Assembly (NCBI GenBank): GCA_964494645.1
Contig: CAZBSH010000009.1
Location: 1-52,315, forward strand
DNA length: 52,315 nt
DNA from: Christensenella sp964494645
GTDB taxonomy: Bacteria; Bacillota; Clostridia; Christensenellales; Christensenellaceae
Direction: 5' to 3'
This document shows, one piece after another, positions 7,885 through 16,134 of the stretch. Below the pieces are notes generated by a model that saw only the letters and a list, made by a program, of their open reading frames with translations, had not been told where the DNA came from and did no database searches. Made by a program: the position numbers and the translations under genes. The stretch's first letter is position 1; every line of letters starts with the position of its first letter.

Positions 7885-9084
7885 TTACTTCATCAAGGAC
7901 GCAATATCTGCCGGAAGCTCCTGATTATAAATCGCCGGCCATGACTCCGCCAATGTTTCTTGCGTTACATTAACAGGGTCAATCAATACCATCTTAGGAA
8001 CTTTTTCGCCTACCGCGTCAAGCGCGCCTGCCAGCATGCAATTATATCCTACGCTGTAAGGCTGTTGCGCTCCGATTCCTTTGACCATGCCGCCTTCCGC
8101 CATGATCCTTGCCACGTTGTACCCAAGATCGACACAGGTTACGACAAAATCGTCGCCAAGCCCCACGCTCTTCGCAGAAGAGATCACGCCCTCCGCCGGT
8201 ACATCCCACTGGGCATATGCGCCGTCCAGATCAGGATACTTCGCGAATACACCGTCAGCCAAAGCCGCACAGTCTGTCGCTTCCGTGTATCCTTCTTGTG
8301 TCACAATTTCAATATCCGGAAAGTTCTTTTCGATATAGTCACGGAACCCTTGGTCGCGCGCTTTGTTGCCAAGGTTAGGCGCAGTCCAACTAAACATCGC
8401 GATCTTACCCTTTCCGCCAAGCTGCTGCGCCATATCCTTCGCGCATTCCATACCCGCCCCGTAGGTATTTGTCGTCACCAAGCTGACATAATCATTCTCA
8501 CTGAGATTAGAATTGATATTGTCAAAATAAACCATGGATACGCCGGACGCCGCCGCATCCTTTTCTTGCTGTGTCATCGCTTCTACGTCCACCTGCATGA
8601 TGATCACGATATCAGGGTTCAGCGCCAACACGCTTTCCAAATCAGTAGCCTGCTGCTCTGCTTTCCAGTCGCAATTTGTCTGTGCAACAATTTCAATGCC
8701 CAGTTCCTCTGCCGCCTTGGTCGCCCCGTCGATTACCGCCGCAGAATACGATTCACCCGTCGTATGCATAACGAGCGCAGCCGTCAACTTCCCTTCTTTG
8801 ATCTTTGCTGTCTGCTCGTCCGTCATCTTAAAGTCGTTTACGCTGACCGGCTCTACACCATCAAAGCGCACGACCCATTCGTTTGGCGTTTCCATGTCCG
8901 GCAAAGCAATGTCTTCTTTCACCGCTGCTGTGTCAGGTTCTCCCGTCGTTTCTGACGACGCCGCCGATGATTCCGCCGACGGCGCGGATGACTGCGCCGG
9001 CGACTCTGTCGCGGTCGTTGTACATCCCACAAAGCATGTCAAAACAAACATCACCACCAAAATTAATCCTACTGTCTTTTTCAT
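7885..9084 (-). CDS. Ribose/xylose-type ABC transporter sugar-binding lipoprotein (SBP1)
   Basis: A 399-residue periplasmic-binding-protein type I (RbsB/XylF-like) lipoprotein. The N terminus is a lipoprotein signal ending in FVGC, where Cys ~21 would be lipidated. A Ser/Ala-rich linker follows to ~residue 50. The binding fold begins near TAALVMHTTGESY and includes NPDIVIIMQVD and YAQWDVPAEG (hinge and ligand-facing segments). GGAGGAAG lies just upstream. It is the last gene of the operon GRE1, activase 1, ATPase, permease, SBP, with a strong terminator after it. It probably captures the substrate, or precursor of the substrate, of GRE1. The sugar or polyol cannot be read from the sequence. 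Confidence 0.88.
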   Translation of the reverse strand: MKKTVGLILVVMFVLTCFVGCTTTATESPAQSSAPSAESSAASSETTGEPDTAAVKEDIALPDMETPNEWVVRFDGVEPVSVNDFKMTDEQTAKIKEGKLTAALVMHTTGESYSAAVIDGATKAAEELGIEIVAQTNCDWKAEQQATDLESVLALNPDIVIIMQVDVEAMTQQEKDAAASGVSMVYFDNINSNLSENDYVSLVTTNTYGAGMECAKDMAQQLGGKGKIAMFSWTAPNLGNKARDQGFRDYIEKNFPDIEIVTQEGYTEATDCAALADGVFAKYPDLDGAYAQWDVPAEGVISSAKSVGLGDDFVVTCVDLGYNVARIMAEGGMVKGIGAQQPYSVGYNCMLAGALDAVGEKVPKMVLIDPVNVTQETLAESWPAIYNQELPADIASLMK

Positions 9085-9118
9085 TTTCTTCCTCCTGTTT
9101 TACTTATTTATATTAACC

Positions 9119-9136
9119 TCCGGTATTACCACCGGA
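9119..9136 (-). other. Intercistronic hairpin before SBP1-permease junction
   Basis: TCCGGT (9119-9124) and ACCGGA (9131-9136) flank a 6-nt loop in the gap between permease and SBP1. No U-run follows, so it is more likely an mRNA-processing or stability element than a terminator. Binding-protein genes are commonly expressed above their permeases. Confidence 0.4.
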
Positions 9137-9155
9137 TGGTCAATCTTTTTTTGCC

Positions 9156-10127
9156 CTATTCCTTCCCTTTGCGCAACGTGCTGATCGTTCCAAGCGCGGT
9201 CGCCGCGATTACGACGATACCCCGAATGATCATCTGCTGCGACGCGGACATCCCCGCAATCACAAGCCCATTGTCGATCATCGCCATCATCCATGCGCCT
9301 ACAAACGTTCCCACAATCGTCGCTACGCCGCCGTTCATACTTGTTCCACCCAACACAACCGCCGCAATGACATTCATTTCAGCGCCATCGCCGTAAACAT
9401 AGTTTGCCGCCTCCAGCCTTGCCGAATAAAGGATACCCGCAAAACTCGAGAACAACCCGCTCAACAGCATTACCTTTAGCTTGACGTCCTTTACATTCAC
9501 GCCCGAATAGCGCGCAGCCTGTTCGTTGCCGCCTACAGCCAGCACCTTCGGACCAAAGGGTATCATTTTCAATAATATAAATGCGATAATAAGGCAAACA
9601 ATGCACCAAATGATCATAACCGGAATGCCAAACACCGTACCGTTTCCAAACACTTCCGAATATGCCTTGTCATAAATGGGTATGGATTGCGAGTTTGCCA
9701 TCCACATGGAAAGCCCCTTCAAAATAGTCATCGTACCAATGGTGATCAAAAATGACGGCAGCCCTGTCCCTATGAGTATCCCGCCATTGATCAGCCCGAT
9801 CAGCGCACCTGTTCCCAGCGCCGCCAACACGGCGACAAACGCGTTCCCGCCACCTTGCATGACCAGCGCGGCAACGATACCAGAGATCGCCACATTCGCA
9901 CCCACTGTCAAATCAATCTGTCCGCAGCCGATCACAAATACCATACCAAAACACATAATACCAATCGTGCTCATCTGCCGCAGAATATTCACCTGATTGA
10001 TCGGCTTTAAAAAGCCTGTATCCCCCAGCAAGATCGTAAAGACCAAAAACGCCACGATGATCGCGATATATACGATCCCCTTTTGTAAATCAAACTTTTT
10101 GAATAAACTCCTACTGCTGGACTGCAT
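9156..10127 (-). CDS. Ribose-type ABC transporter permease
   Basis: A 323-residue multi-span membrane protein of the RbsC/XylH family (BPD_transp_2). The segment FVIGCGQIDLTVGANVA (~80) is the family's conserved substrate-path motif, and GFGP-like loops are replaced by IPFGPKVLAVGGNEQAARYSGVNV (~205), the RbsC cytoplasmic coupling loop. VLGGTSMNGG (~275) is another family hallmark. The start is ATG at 10127 with AGGAGGT nine bases upstream, which lies inside the end of the ATPase gene. A start at 10160 would lack a ribosome site. The 17-bp overlap with the ATPase gene indicates coupled translation. It pairs with the ATPase at 10111-11607 and SBP1. Confidence 0.88.
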   Translation of the reverse strand: MQSSSRSLFKKFDLQKGIVYIAIIVAFLVFTILLGDTGFLKPINQVNILRQMSTIGIMCFGMVFVIGCGQIDLTVGANVAISGIVAALVMQGGGNAFVAVLAALGTGALIGLINGGILIGTGLPSFLITIGTMTILKGLSMWMANSQSIPIYDKAYSEVFGNGTVFGIPVMIIWCIVCLIIAFILLKMIPFGPKVLAVGGNEQAARYSGVNVKDVKLKVMLLSGLFSSFAGILYSARLEAANYVYGDGAEMNVIAAVVLGGTSMNGGVATIVGTFVGAWMMAMIDNGLVIAGMSASQQMIIRGIVVIAATALGTISTLRKGKE

Positions 10128-11607
10128 TTTGCAATACCTCCTCTGTCTGTATTTCTGCATGTTTCAATTCGTTGATGATTTTCCCTTTTTTAAGGATATA
10201 TATCCTGTCGCACACTGCCATCAGCTCTTGCAGCTCAGACGATACAAAAACCGCTCCGTTTCCTTCATTCGTAAATTTACGTATCGTGGCGATCAGTTCT
10301 TTTTTAGAGCTGATGTCTACGCCTGCGGTCGGTTCATCCAAAAGCATGATCTTCATATCCGAGCGCAGCCACTTGGAAACAACGATCTTTTGTTGGTTTC
10401 CGCCGGACAACAGCCGGATTACCTTGTCGACCGAGTCTGTCTTAACAGCCAACTCGTCTATGCTATAGCATGTTGTCCTCTCCATTTTTTTCTGATCCAG
10501 AAACGGTCCTTTTCGCATTTTTCTTAAAATAGGAAGTGTCAGGTTATCTTTTACAGAATGCATGAGTACAAGTCCCTGTGTGCGCCTGTCTTCCGGCACA
10601 AGCCCGAACCCCGCACGGATCGCGTCTTTTACCGACCTCATCGGTGTTTCCCTGCCGCGGACGACAATTTTGCCCTCCTGTACCCTGCGTATTCCAAAAA
10701 GCGCTTCCAATATCTCTGTGCGTCCACTGCTTAAAAGTCCTGCAAAACCAATCACTTCCCCTTTATGCAGCTGAAAAGAGATGTCTCTGATCCAACCGTC
10801 TACGCCCAGTCCGTCTACTTCCAAAAGCGTCTCATCAAACGTTTCTTGCACAGGCGGATGCCATTCAAAGGATGTGCTGTTTTCCTCACCCATCATGTGC
10901 GTGATCATTTTTTCAACAGACAGCTCTTCACTCCCAAGCTCCGCCACGATCTGCCCGTCGCGTAAGATCGTCACGCTGTCAGCGATAGACATGATCTCAT
11001 TCATACGGTGCGAAATATAGATAATGCCGATCCCCTGTTGTTTTAGGTTGTTTATGATACGAAACAGATTTTCCACCTCTTTGGTAGAAAGGGAAGCTGT
11101 CGGCTCGTCCATCACCAAAATACGCGCGTCCCCGGAAAGCGCCTTCACGATCTCTACCATCTGCCTCTCTCCTACAGTCAGCTTGCCAAGCGTCGTGTCC
11201 GGATCAATATTCACGTCCAGCATCTCAAGCAGCGCAAGCGCACGCTTACGCATTTGTGTTTTATCCAATATACATTTATGCTTGAGCGCCTCATTATTCA
11301 AAAAAATGTTTTGTGTAACGGCCAGCGTAAGCACGCTGCTCATTTCCTGAAAGATCATCGCGATCCCATGCCGAAAGGCATCTTTATAGCTTTTAAAATC
11401 CACTTCTTCTCCATGAAAAGTCATGCTCCCGCTGTCTCGCGCATACACCCCCGTCAAAATCTTCATCAACGTGCTTTTTCCCGCGCCGTTCCCTCCGACC
11501 AATGCATGTACCTTGCCTTCATAAACATCAAAATCCACGTTTTTCAAAACTGTGTTTCCAAAAAAGCTTTTTGTGATGTTTTCAAGCTTCATAATGCATT
11601 TTCCCAT
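10111..11607 (-). CDS. Ribose-type ABC transporter ATPase (two fused nucleotide-binding domains)
   Basis: A 498-residue RbsA/XylG/MglA-type protein with two ABC domains in tandem. The first has Walker A GGNGAGKST (~39), signature LTVGERQMVE and Walker B ILVMDEPTA (~160). The second has the degenerate Walker A typical of RbsA (LLSSGRTEILEALFG, ~288), signature LSGGNQQKIV (~398) and Walker B MLLDEPTAGVD. It energises uptake of the sugar bound by SBP1. I chose ATG at 11607. A TTG at 11613 and an ATG at 11592 are in frame; the purine-rich AGGGGGGA tract fits 11607 best. It follows activase 1 by 15 bp. Confidence 0.88.
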   Translation of the reverse strand: MGKCIMKLENITKSFFGNTVLKNVDFDVYEGKVHALVGGNGAGKSTLMKILTGVYARDSGSMTFHGEEVDFKSYKDAFRHGIAMIFQEMSSVLTLAVTQNIFLNNEALKHKCILDKTQMRKRALALLEMLDVNIDPDTTLGKLTVGERQMVEIVKALSGDARILVMDEPTASLSTKEVENLFRIINNLKQQGIGIIYISHRMNEIMSIADSVTILRDGQIVAELGSEELSVEKMITHMMGEENSTSFEWHPPVQETFDETLLEVDGLGVDGWIRDISFQLHKGEVIGFAGLLSSGRTEILEALFGIRRVQEGKIVVRGRETPMRSVKDAIRAGFGLVPEDRRTQGLVLMHSVKDNLTLPILRKMRKGPFLDQKKMERTTCYSIDELAVKTDSVDKVIRLLSGGNQQKIVVSKWLRSDMKIMLLDEPTAGVDISSKKELIATIRKFTNEGNGAVFVSSELQELMAVCDRIYILKKGKIINELKHAEIQTEEVLQNAVQQ

Positions 11608-11622
11608 ATTCAAAGTCCCCCC

Positions 11623-12525
11623 TTATCCCCCCACAACACACAGCAGCCCTGCCTGACGCACGATCTGCGCCAGCGGCTCCACGTCTTTGTGGTCGAGTGT
11701 TTTCAAGCTCGCCAACGAATATTCCCTGTCGAGCGCTTGATACTTATAACTGCCTAACTGGTGAAAGGGCAACAGGTCAATCCGTCCGATCCCGTTTTCT
11801 TTTGCCAAAGATACTACCTGCCGTACAAAGTCAGGTGACCGGTTAAAGCTCGGAACGATCGGGCATCGCAGCCGTACTTGCTTCCCTTTTTCCCGCAGCT
11901 TTTTTACATTGTCCAATATATGCCTCACCGAATAACCCGAAAACGCGCAAAATTGCTTCTCGTCCAGTATTTTGATATCAAACAAAATCTCCCCCGCATA
12001 TTCCAGCGCCCACCATAACGTATCCCATGGCGCCGCGCCGCATGTTTCAACCGCGGTATCAATAAATTCAAGACTGCATCGCCTGATACACTCCCTTAAA
12101 AAATCCGCCTGCATCGTTGCCTCTCCGCCGGAAAATGTAACACCGCCCTTCGAACGAACATAGTATTCCCTGTCCTTTATTATTTCGTCCATCACTTCAT
12201 CCGCTGTCATATCCTTCCCAAACAGCGTCCGCGCGTCATAAGAGCACTTGCTGACACATTGTCCGCAATCTTCACACATATCCCTGTCCGTTACAACTTC
12301 TCTTCCTATGACAGAAATCGCCTGCTGCGGACACGCATGAATACACCGTCCGCACCCAATACATTTATGCTTGCTGAACGCCAGCTGATTCTGCATCGAC
12401 TGGGATTCCGGATTGCAGCACCATGGGCAGCTCAACGGACAGCCCTTTAAAAATATGATCGTTCGTATCCCCGGTCCGTCATGCATATGATAGCGTTCTA
12501 TATTGTAAAGCTTTCCTTTAACCAT
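11623..12525 (-). CDS. Glycyl radical enzyme activating enzyme 1 (radical SAM)
   Basis: A 300-residue radical SAM protein that installs the glycyl radical on its partner. The SAM-cluster motif CxxxCxxC is at Cys29, Cys33 and Cys36, after HDGPGIRT, the signature of pyruvate formate-lyase activase-like proteins. An inserted ferredoxin-type domain follows with two 4Fe-4S motifs, CIGCGRCIHACP and CEDCGQCVSKC (~48-90), as in activases of the glycerol dehydratase/HPAD class and unlike PflA. VTFSGGE (~127) contacts SAM. The start is ATG at 12525 with AGGTGG eight bases upstream; a GTG four codons earlier is possible. It lies 18 bp after GRE1, its evident target. Confidence 0.92.
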   Translation of the reverse strand: MVKGKLYNIERYHMHDGPGIRTIIFLKGCPLSCPWCCNPESQSMQNQLAFSKHKCIGCGRCIHACPQQAISVIGREVVTDRDMCEDCGQCVSKCSYDARTLFGKDMTADEVMDEIIKDREYYVRSKGGVTFSGGEATMQADFLRECIRRCSLEFIDTAVETCGAAPWDTLWWALEYAGEILFDIKILDEKQFCAFSGYSVRHILDNVKKLREKGKQVRLRCPIVPSFNRSPDFVRQVVSLAKENGIGRIDLLPFHQLGSYKYQALDREYSLASLKTLDHKDVEPLAQIVRQAGLLCVVGG

Positions 12526-12543
12526 CCTTTTGTCCACCTGCTG

Positions 12544-15018
12544 TCAAATCGTATGTACTGTCCGCGCGATGATATCATCCTGCAACGCCTCATCAATGGC
12601 TGTAAACAATGCGCTGTATCCCGCCACGCGCACCATCAGATCTTTATACTGCTCCGGATTTCGTTTTGCTTCCTGAAGCACCTTTGTATCGATCATATTA
12701 AATTGGATATGCTGTCCCTTAAAATCGCCCAAATAGGTTCGCAGCATCGCAACAAAACGTTCTCTCGCCTCCGGCGTTTCTATTGTTTTCGGATCGACGC
12801 GCATATTGTATAGTGTTCCACCCGACAACAGCAGGTTAGGTATCTTTCCCACCGATTTCAGAGCTGCCGTTGGTCCGTTCGTATCTGTGCCATGCATGGG
12901 GGAAGTGGTATCCGCAAGAGGTTGCCCGCTTTTTCGCCCGTCCGGTGTTGCGCCGATGATCTCTCCAAGAGGCACATTGGAGGAAACCGTGTTTGCTGAG
13001 GGAACCCACACACCGCCGATCGGTCCACGCCCATAACGCGTCGTATGATATTTGACTTCCTCTTCAAAGATAAAATTCAGATAATCACTCATAATGTCAT
13101 CCACATAATCGTCATCATTTCCATATTTAGGCGCCTTAAGCAACATCTGCCTGATCTCTTCACCACTTGGTATCGTCGTCATATCTTCGAAATTCGTTTT
13201 GAGCGCGTGCATTAGCTCTTTGCCGCTGAGTACCTGATCGTCAAACACCAGCTTTTTCATTGCAGCGAGCGAATTGCCCGTGTTTGCGACTCCCATATAA
13301 AGCGGACCGCAGAAATCATATATCGCGCCACCCTCCTTGACTGTCTTCCCCCGCTCGATACAATCATCGATCAGCATAGACATCAGCGGATCGGCAATAC
13401 CGAATTCCGTTGCCAAATCAAGCGTGTTGTCATAGATCACGTGCTGACGGATATAATAGCGCATTTGCTCCTTGAATGCTCCATACAGCTCATCATAGTG
13501 ATCAAACGTCGCAAGGTCTCCGTTTGTTTTGTGCGGACACTTGCCCGTCCTCGGGTCTGTCCCCCCATACAGCGCGAGTTCCAAAGCCTTCGTCATGTTG
13601 ACAAAGGCAGCGCCGTCCGGTCTGTTGCTTTGCTTGCCTTCGATAAGCGGTTCCCCACATCCCACGCACGAATAATCGTAAGCGTCTTGCAAAGAGATCC
13701 CGCGATTCACAAGGGCAAGGATATAATTCTCGTCGCTGTAATAAGCCGGTTGCCCGCCGCCAAGTTTATTTACGTCCAATATCGCATTCATATAACGGTT
13801 TGAAGCCCGGTCATGATATCGCGCCGACATTGGGTTATTGAGCTGCATGATCGCTTGACATTCTAAAATCAGGTATGTCATCTCGTTTGTCGCATCGCGC
13901 CCAAACCTGTCCTGTCCGCCAATAGTCATGTTCTGCGCCACTACATATCCGCGAAACGATGCCGTACTCCGCCAGTCCAAAACGCGAGTGATCTGGAACA
14001 TTTTGAGCATCATATTAGAAAACAGTTCCTTGATGTCATCCTCGCTTACTCCGTCCCTCATTGCTTTTTTATAATATGGATAAAGTTTTTGATCCACGCG
14101 TCCGAATGAAAACGCACTGCCGTTGCCTTCGATATTCATCACAAGATTTGTAAAGAACATTGATTGTATCGCTTCATGGATATCTCGTGCCGGCTCCATA
14201 GGTACATGGGCGCATATATCCGCGATCTTCAACAGTTCCTGTTTGCGCTGTAAATCCCGCTCTTTGTCCGCCATCTTAAGCGCAAGTGTGGCGTATCGTT
14301 TCGCGAACATTTCTATGCTATCGCAATTGATCAGCACCGATTGCAAGAAAGGAAGTTGATTCAGATCTTCCACAATCGAAAGATCAAGCGCCTCGATCGC
14401 CTTTTGCGCACGTTTGCGGAATGCCCCGATCCCTTCTTGCAGCACTCTTCTTAAGTTGACCGTAACGTGTCCTTCTGCACAGATAATCAAATAATCCGTA
14501 TCAATCATACCGATCTCATATGCTTCCCATGCTTCTGCCGGTATTCTCGCAAGCACATGGTCCTTATGCGTTTTTCCCTTCCAATACGGCGCGATCCCGC
14601 GGATCGTTTTTTCGTCTTCCGGTCGGATAATAAATCTATCTCCCGGACGCTCGTCAAAGCGGTACGGTTTTCCGTTCAGTTCCTCAATAAACCAATCAAT
14701 CGCATAGTCCGGATATACCTGTGCGCATCGATCTCTCGGACCGATCTCTCCGACAATCAACTCTTTGTCCAAAATACGGATCTCGAGATTTTCAAGCACA
14801 TTTCTAAGCGCCTTCGCTCTGCGCAGTACGACAGGCTGACCTTCCGTCTCCCTATAGCTTTGCGTTACCAGCCGCGCGCGCGAAGATTCGATTTCCGGAA
14901 TTGCTTCAAAAATCCTTCTGCGCAGTGTATCAAGCCGCATACTGCGATACACGGTACGTCCTTCAAACACAGCCCCTGTATCAATCCCCTTTTTGTTTGT
15001 GGAATCTCGATCATACAT
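12544..15018 (-). CDS. Glycyl radical enzyme GRE1 (PFL2/glycerol-dehydratase superfamily)
   Basis: An 824-residue GRE. The C-terminal glycyl radical motif RVAGYS places the radical on Gly800, 24 residues from the end. The thiyl-radical loop reads SCVGCGEP with Cys454 and Glu456. The Cys-x-Glu pair marks the dehydratase/decarboxylase/lyase class, not pyruvate formate-lyase. An Asp 14 residues after the Cys matches the spacing of Asp447 in glycerol dehydratase as I recall it. The Gly-His dyad near residue 185 (EGHVTVNL) is present. The His-Ser pair found in diol dehydratases (NGHS) is replaced by NGSA in EGNGSAFSFGRVDQ (~318). GGAGGAG precedes the ATG. It is first in an operon with its activase and an ABC importer. 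The substrate is unknown: the residue pattern is neither PFL nor a clean diol dehydratase. Confidence 0.93.
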   Translation of the reverse strand: MYDRDSTNKKGIDTGAVFEGRTVYRSMRLDTLRRRIFEAIPEIESSRARLVTQSYRETEGQPVVLRRAKALRNVLENLEIRILDKELIVGEIGPRDRCAQVYPDYAIDWFIEELNGKPYRFDERPGDRFIIRPEDEKTIRGIAPYWKGKTHKDHVLARIPAEAWEAYEIGMIDTDYLIICAEGHVTVNLRRVLQEGIGAFRKRAQKAIEALDLSIVEDLNQLPFLQSVLINCDSIEMFAKRYATLALKMADKERDLQRKQELLKIADICAHVPMEPARDIHEAIQSMFFTNLVMNIEGNGSAFSFGRVDQKLYPYYKKAMRDGVSEDDIKELFSNMMLKMFQITRVLDWRSTASFRGYVVAQNMTIGGQDRFGRDATNEMTYLILECQAIMQLNNPMSARYHDRASNRYMNAILDVNKLGGGQPAYYSDENYILALVNRGISLQDAYDYSCVGCGEPLIEGKQSNRPDGAAFVNMTKALELALYGGTDPRTGKCPHKTNGDLATFDHYDELYGAFKEQMRYYIRQHVIYDNTLDLATEFGIADPLMSMLIDDCIERGKTVKEGGAIYDFCGPLYMGVANTGNSLAAMKKLVFDDQVLSGKELMHALKTNFEDMTTIPSGEEIRQMLLKAPKYGNDDDYVDDIMSDYLNFIFEEEVKYHTTRYGRGPIGGVWVPSANTVSSNVPLGEIIGATPDGRKSGQPLADTTSPMHGTDTNGPTAALKSVGKIPNLLLSGGTLYNMRVDPKTIETPEARERFVAMLRTYLGDFKGQHIQFNMIDTKVLQEAKRNPEQYKDLMVRVAGYSALFTAIDEALQDDIIARTVHTI

Positions 15019-15171
15019 ATATCTCTCCTCCGTTCTTTTGTCACGTCCCCGCTTGTGCGGGATTTTCTGTTTGCTATCAAACGAATTGTATTATGATAAA
15101 TGCTAAAATATTACTTTCCTAACTTGATTTGAACGAAAAAGATTACATTTTCATTCACCAAAAAACAGCAT

Positions 15172-15192
15172 AAAAAAAACGCCTTTCAGGCG
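15172..15192 (-). terminator. Early intrinsic terminator in the GRE1 leader
   Basis: The stem CGCCT/AGGCG (15180-15184 with 15188-15192) is followed on the minus strand by eight consecutive Ts (A-run 15172-15179 on plus). It lies between the strong promoter at 15254-15282 and GRE1, so read-through must be regulated or GRE1 must use another promoter. Confidence 0.75.
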
Positions 15193-15247
15193 CTAAACAG
15201 TGCAGATATCAATTGAACGGGAATTTAAACTTTATGATGCGATCTTT
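15172..15247 (-). ncRNA. Predicted short attenuated leader RNA or small RNA before GRE1
   Basis: From a predicted start near 15247, about 7 bp after the -10 box, transcription would run only ~75 nt before an intrinsic terminator (CGCCT, 3-nt loop, AGGCG, then eight Ts on the minus strand; stem 15180-15192). GRE1 starts about 150 bp further on. The product is either an attenuated leader that controls GRE1 or an independent small RNA. I recognise no known riboswitch class in it. Confidence 0.5.
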
Positions 15248-15253
15248 ATAAAA

Positions 15254-15282
15254 AGCATAGTACTCTTTTAATAATTTGTCAA
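15254..15282 (-). promoter_or_regulatory. Strong sigma-A promoter upstream of GRE1
   Basis: On the minus strand a perfect TTGACA (plus 15277-15282) and TATGCT (plus 15254-15259) are separated by 17 bp. It points to the GRE1 operon but is followed after ~75 nt by a terminator. Confidence 0.75.
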
Positions 15283-15300
15283 TCACAGGTGCATTCTTTT

Positions 15301-15310
15301 CACATATGTG
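15301..15310 (-). promoter_or_regulatory. Candidate operator CACATATGTG upstream of the GRE1 promoter
   Basis: A perfect 10-bp palindrome about 19 bp upstream of the -35 element. It shares ACATATGTG with the two identical TTACATATGTGCT sites at 4656 and 39350. Its position upstream of the -35 would suit an activator more than a repressor. Confidence 0.45.
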
Positions 15311-15333
15311 TAATTCCTTCGTGTTTTTCTATG

Positions 15334-15368
15334 AAAAAAGGGCTTCCCGCACATTCGAAAAGCCCTTT
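15334..15368 (-). terminator. Intrinsic terminator of the ECF S-component gene
   Basis: AAAGGGCTT (15337-15345) pairs with AAGCCCTTT (15360-15368) around a 14-nt loop. On the minus strand it is followed by six Ts. It lies 11 bp after the ECF gene. Confidence 0.8.
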
Positions 15369-15379
15369 CCTTTGTTTCT

Positions 15380-15919
15380 TTACGCTGTCTTGACCTTTAA
15401 TTCCCTGTCAAACTGCCATCCTATCTTTTTCAGCAGTAAAACCAGAATCGGGATCACGACGATCTGGATAATAATTCCCGGCAACGCAACCACAAACGAA
15501 TTGGTCAGGAAAATCTCAAAGCTATAAGGCGTACCCGCCATGCCGAGCAATATCGTATTAAGCAATCCTGAAACGACCCTGCCCGCAAGCATTGCGCCGA
15601 TCAGCGCCAGGTATACATTTACCTTGCGATACAAAAGCCCGCTGACAATACCGTATACGCAAAGCTCAAACATCATGACCACACCGATCGGGTAAAGCGG
15701 AGGCATTCCCGTCGCAAAGGACGAAATGAGCGGCAACACAAACCCGCATATTCCGCCGTATTTCCATCCACAGATCAACCCGCATACCAGCACCGGAATG
15801 TGCATCGGCAAAAACACCTGCCCTGCCGCCGCTCCAAATGCGTGGAACACCATAGGCAGAAGCATCCCCGCCGCAAGGCACAGCGCCGCCGCTACCAGTT
15901 TTTTCGTTTCATTCTTCAT
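15380..15919 (-). CDS. ECF transporter S-component (substrate-binding membrane protein), substrate unknown
   Basis: A 179-residue integral membrane protein with about five or six hydrophobic segments, the size of an ECF-transporter S-component. The Ala-rich first helix and the segment QVFLPMHIPVLVCG (~35) followed by GWKYG are typical of the pantothenate/niacin-type ECF family. Such proteins bind a vitamin or precursor and share an energising EcfA/A'/T module encoded elsewhere; no such module is in the window. It has an unusual structured leader with a terminator-like hairpin (15979-16034), suggesting riboswitch-like or attenuation control by its ligand. It lies between the two GRE operons, so its ligand could be a cofactor rather than a carbon source. 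Confidence 0.78.
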   Translation of the reverse strand: MKNETKKLVAAALCLAAGMLLPMVFHAFGAAAGQVFLPMHIPVLVCGLICGWKYGGICGFVLPLISSFATGMPPLYPIGVVMMFELCVYGIVSGLLYRKVNVYLALIGAMLAGRVVSGLLNTILLGMAGTPYSFEIFLTNSFVVALPGIIIQIVVIPILVLLLKKIGWQFDRELKVKTA

Positions 15920-15978
15920 TTTCTTTCTCCCTCTTTGTTTTCATATTTTTTCATAAACTTTTATAAGTTTTCCCCAAC

Positions 15979-16034
15979 AAAAAAGCCATGAATCGTTTGT
16001 TTTCTTTTCGAAAAACGCTAACTCTTCATGACTT
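15979..16034 (-). terminator. Terminator-like hairpin in the leader of the ECF gene (attenuator or operon terminator)
   Basis: AAGCCATGAA (15983-15992) pairs at 9 of 10 positions with TTCATGACTT (16025-16034). On the minus strand six Ts follow. The loop contains a smaller hairpin (GTTTT/AAAAC). It is either the terminator of the 23-kb GRE operon or an attenuator of the ECF gene whose start is 60 bp downstream. An alternative pairing CTAA/TTAG within 16014-16035 could compete with it. Confidence 0.55.
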
Positions 16035-16069
16035 AGTTTTCTATATCAGTCTGATTTTTGCTTATGCCC

Positions 16070-16127
16070 GGACTTCTTTCACAGACGCCTTCGCGCGTCT
16101 CGGCTTCCTTCTTGAAAGCCGCTGTCC
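16070..16127 (-). other. Structured non-coding segment, three-way-junction-like
   Basis: Two strong hairpins sit side by side: 16083-16088 with 16095-16100 (perfect 6 bp) and 16101-16106 with 16116-16121 (6 bp). A possible closing helix pairs 16070-16073 with 16124-16127 (GGAC/GTCC). It lies just after the DUF3842 stop and before the terminator-like hairpin. I cannot match it to a known riboswitch; it could also be a 3' processing element. Confidence 0.35.
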
Positions 16128-16134
16128 CATTGCG

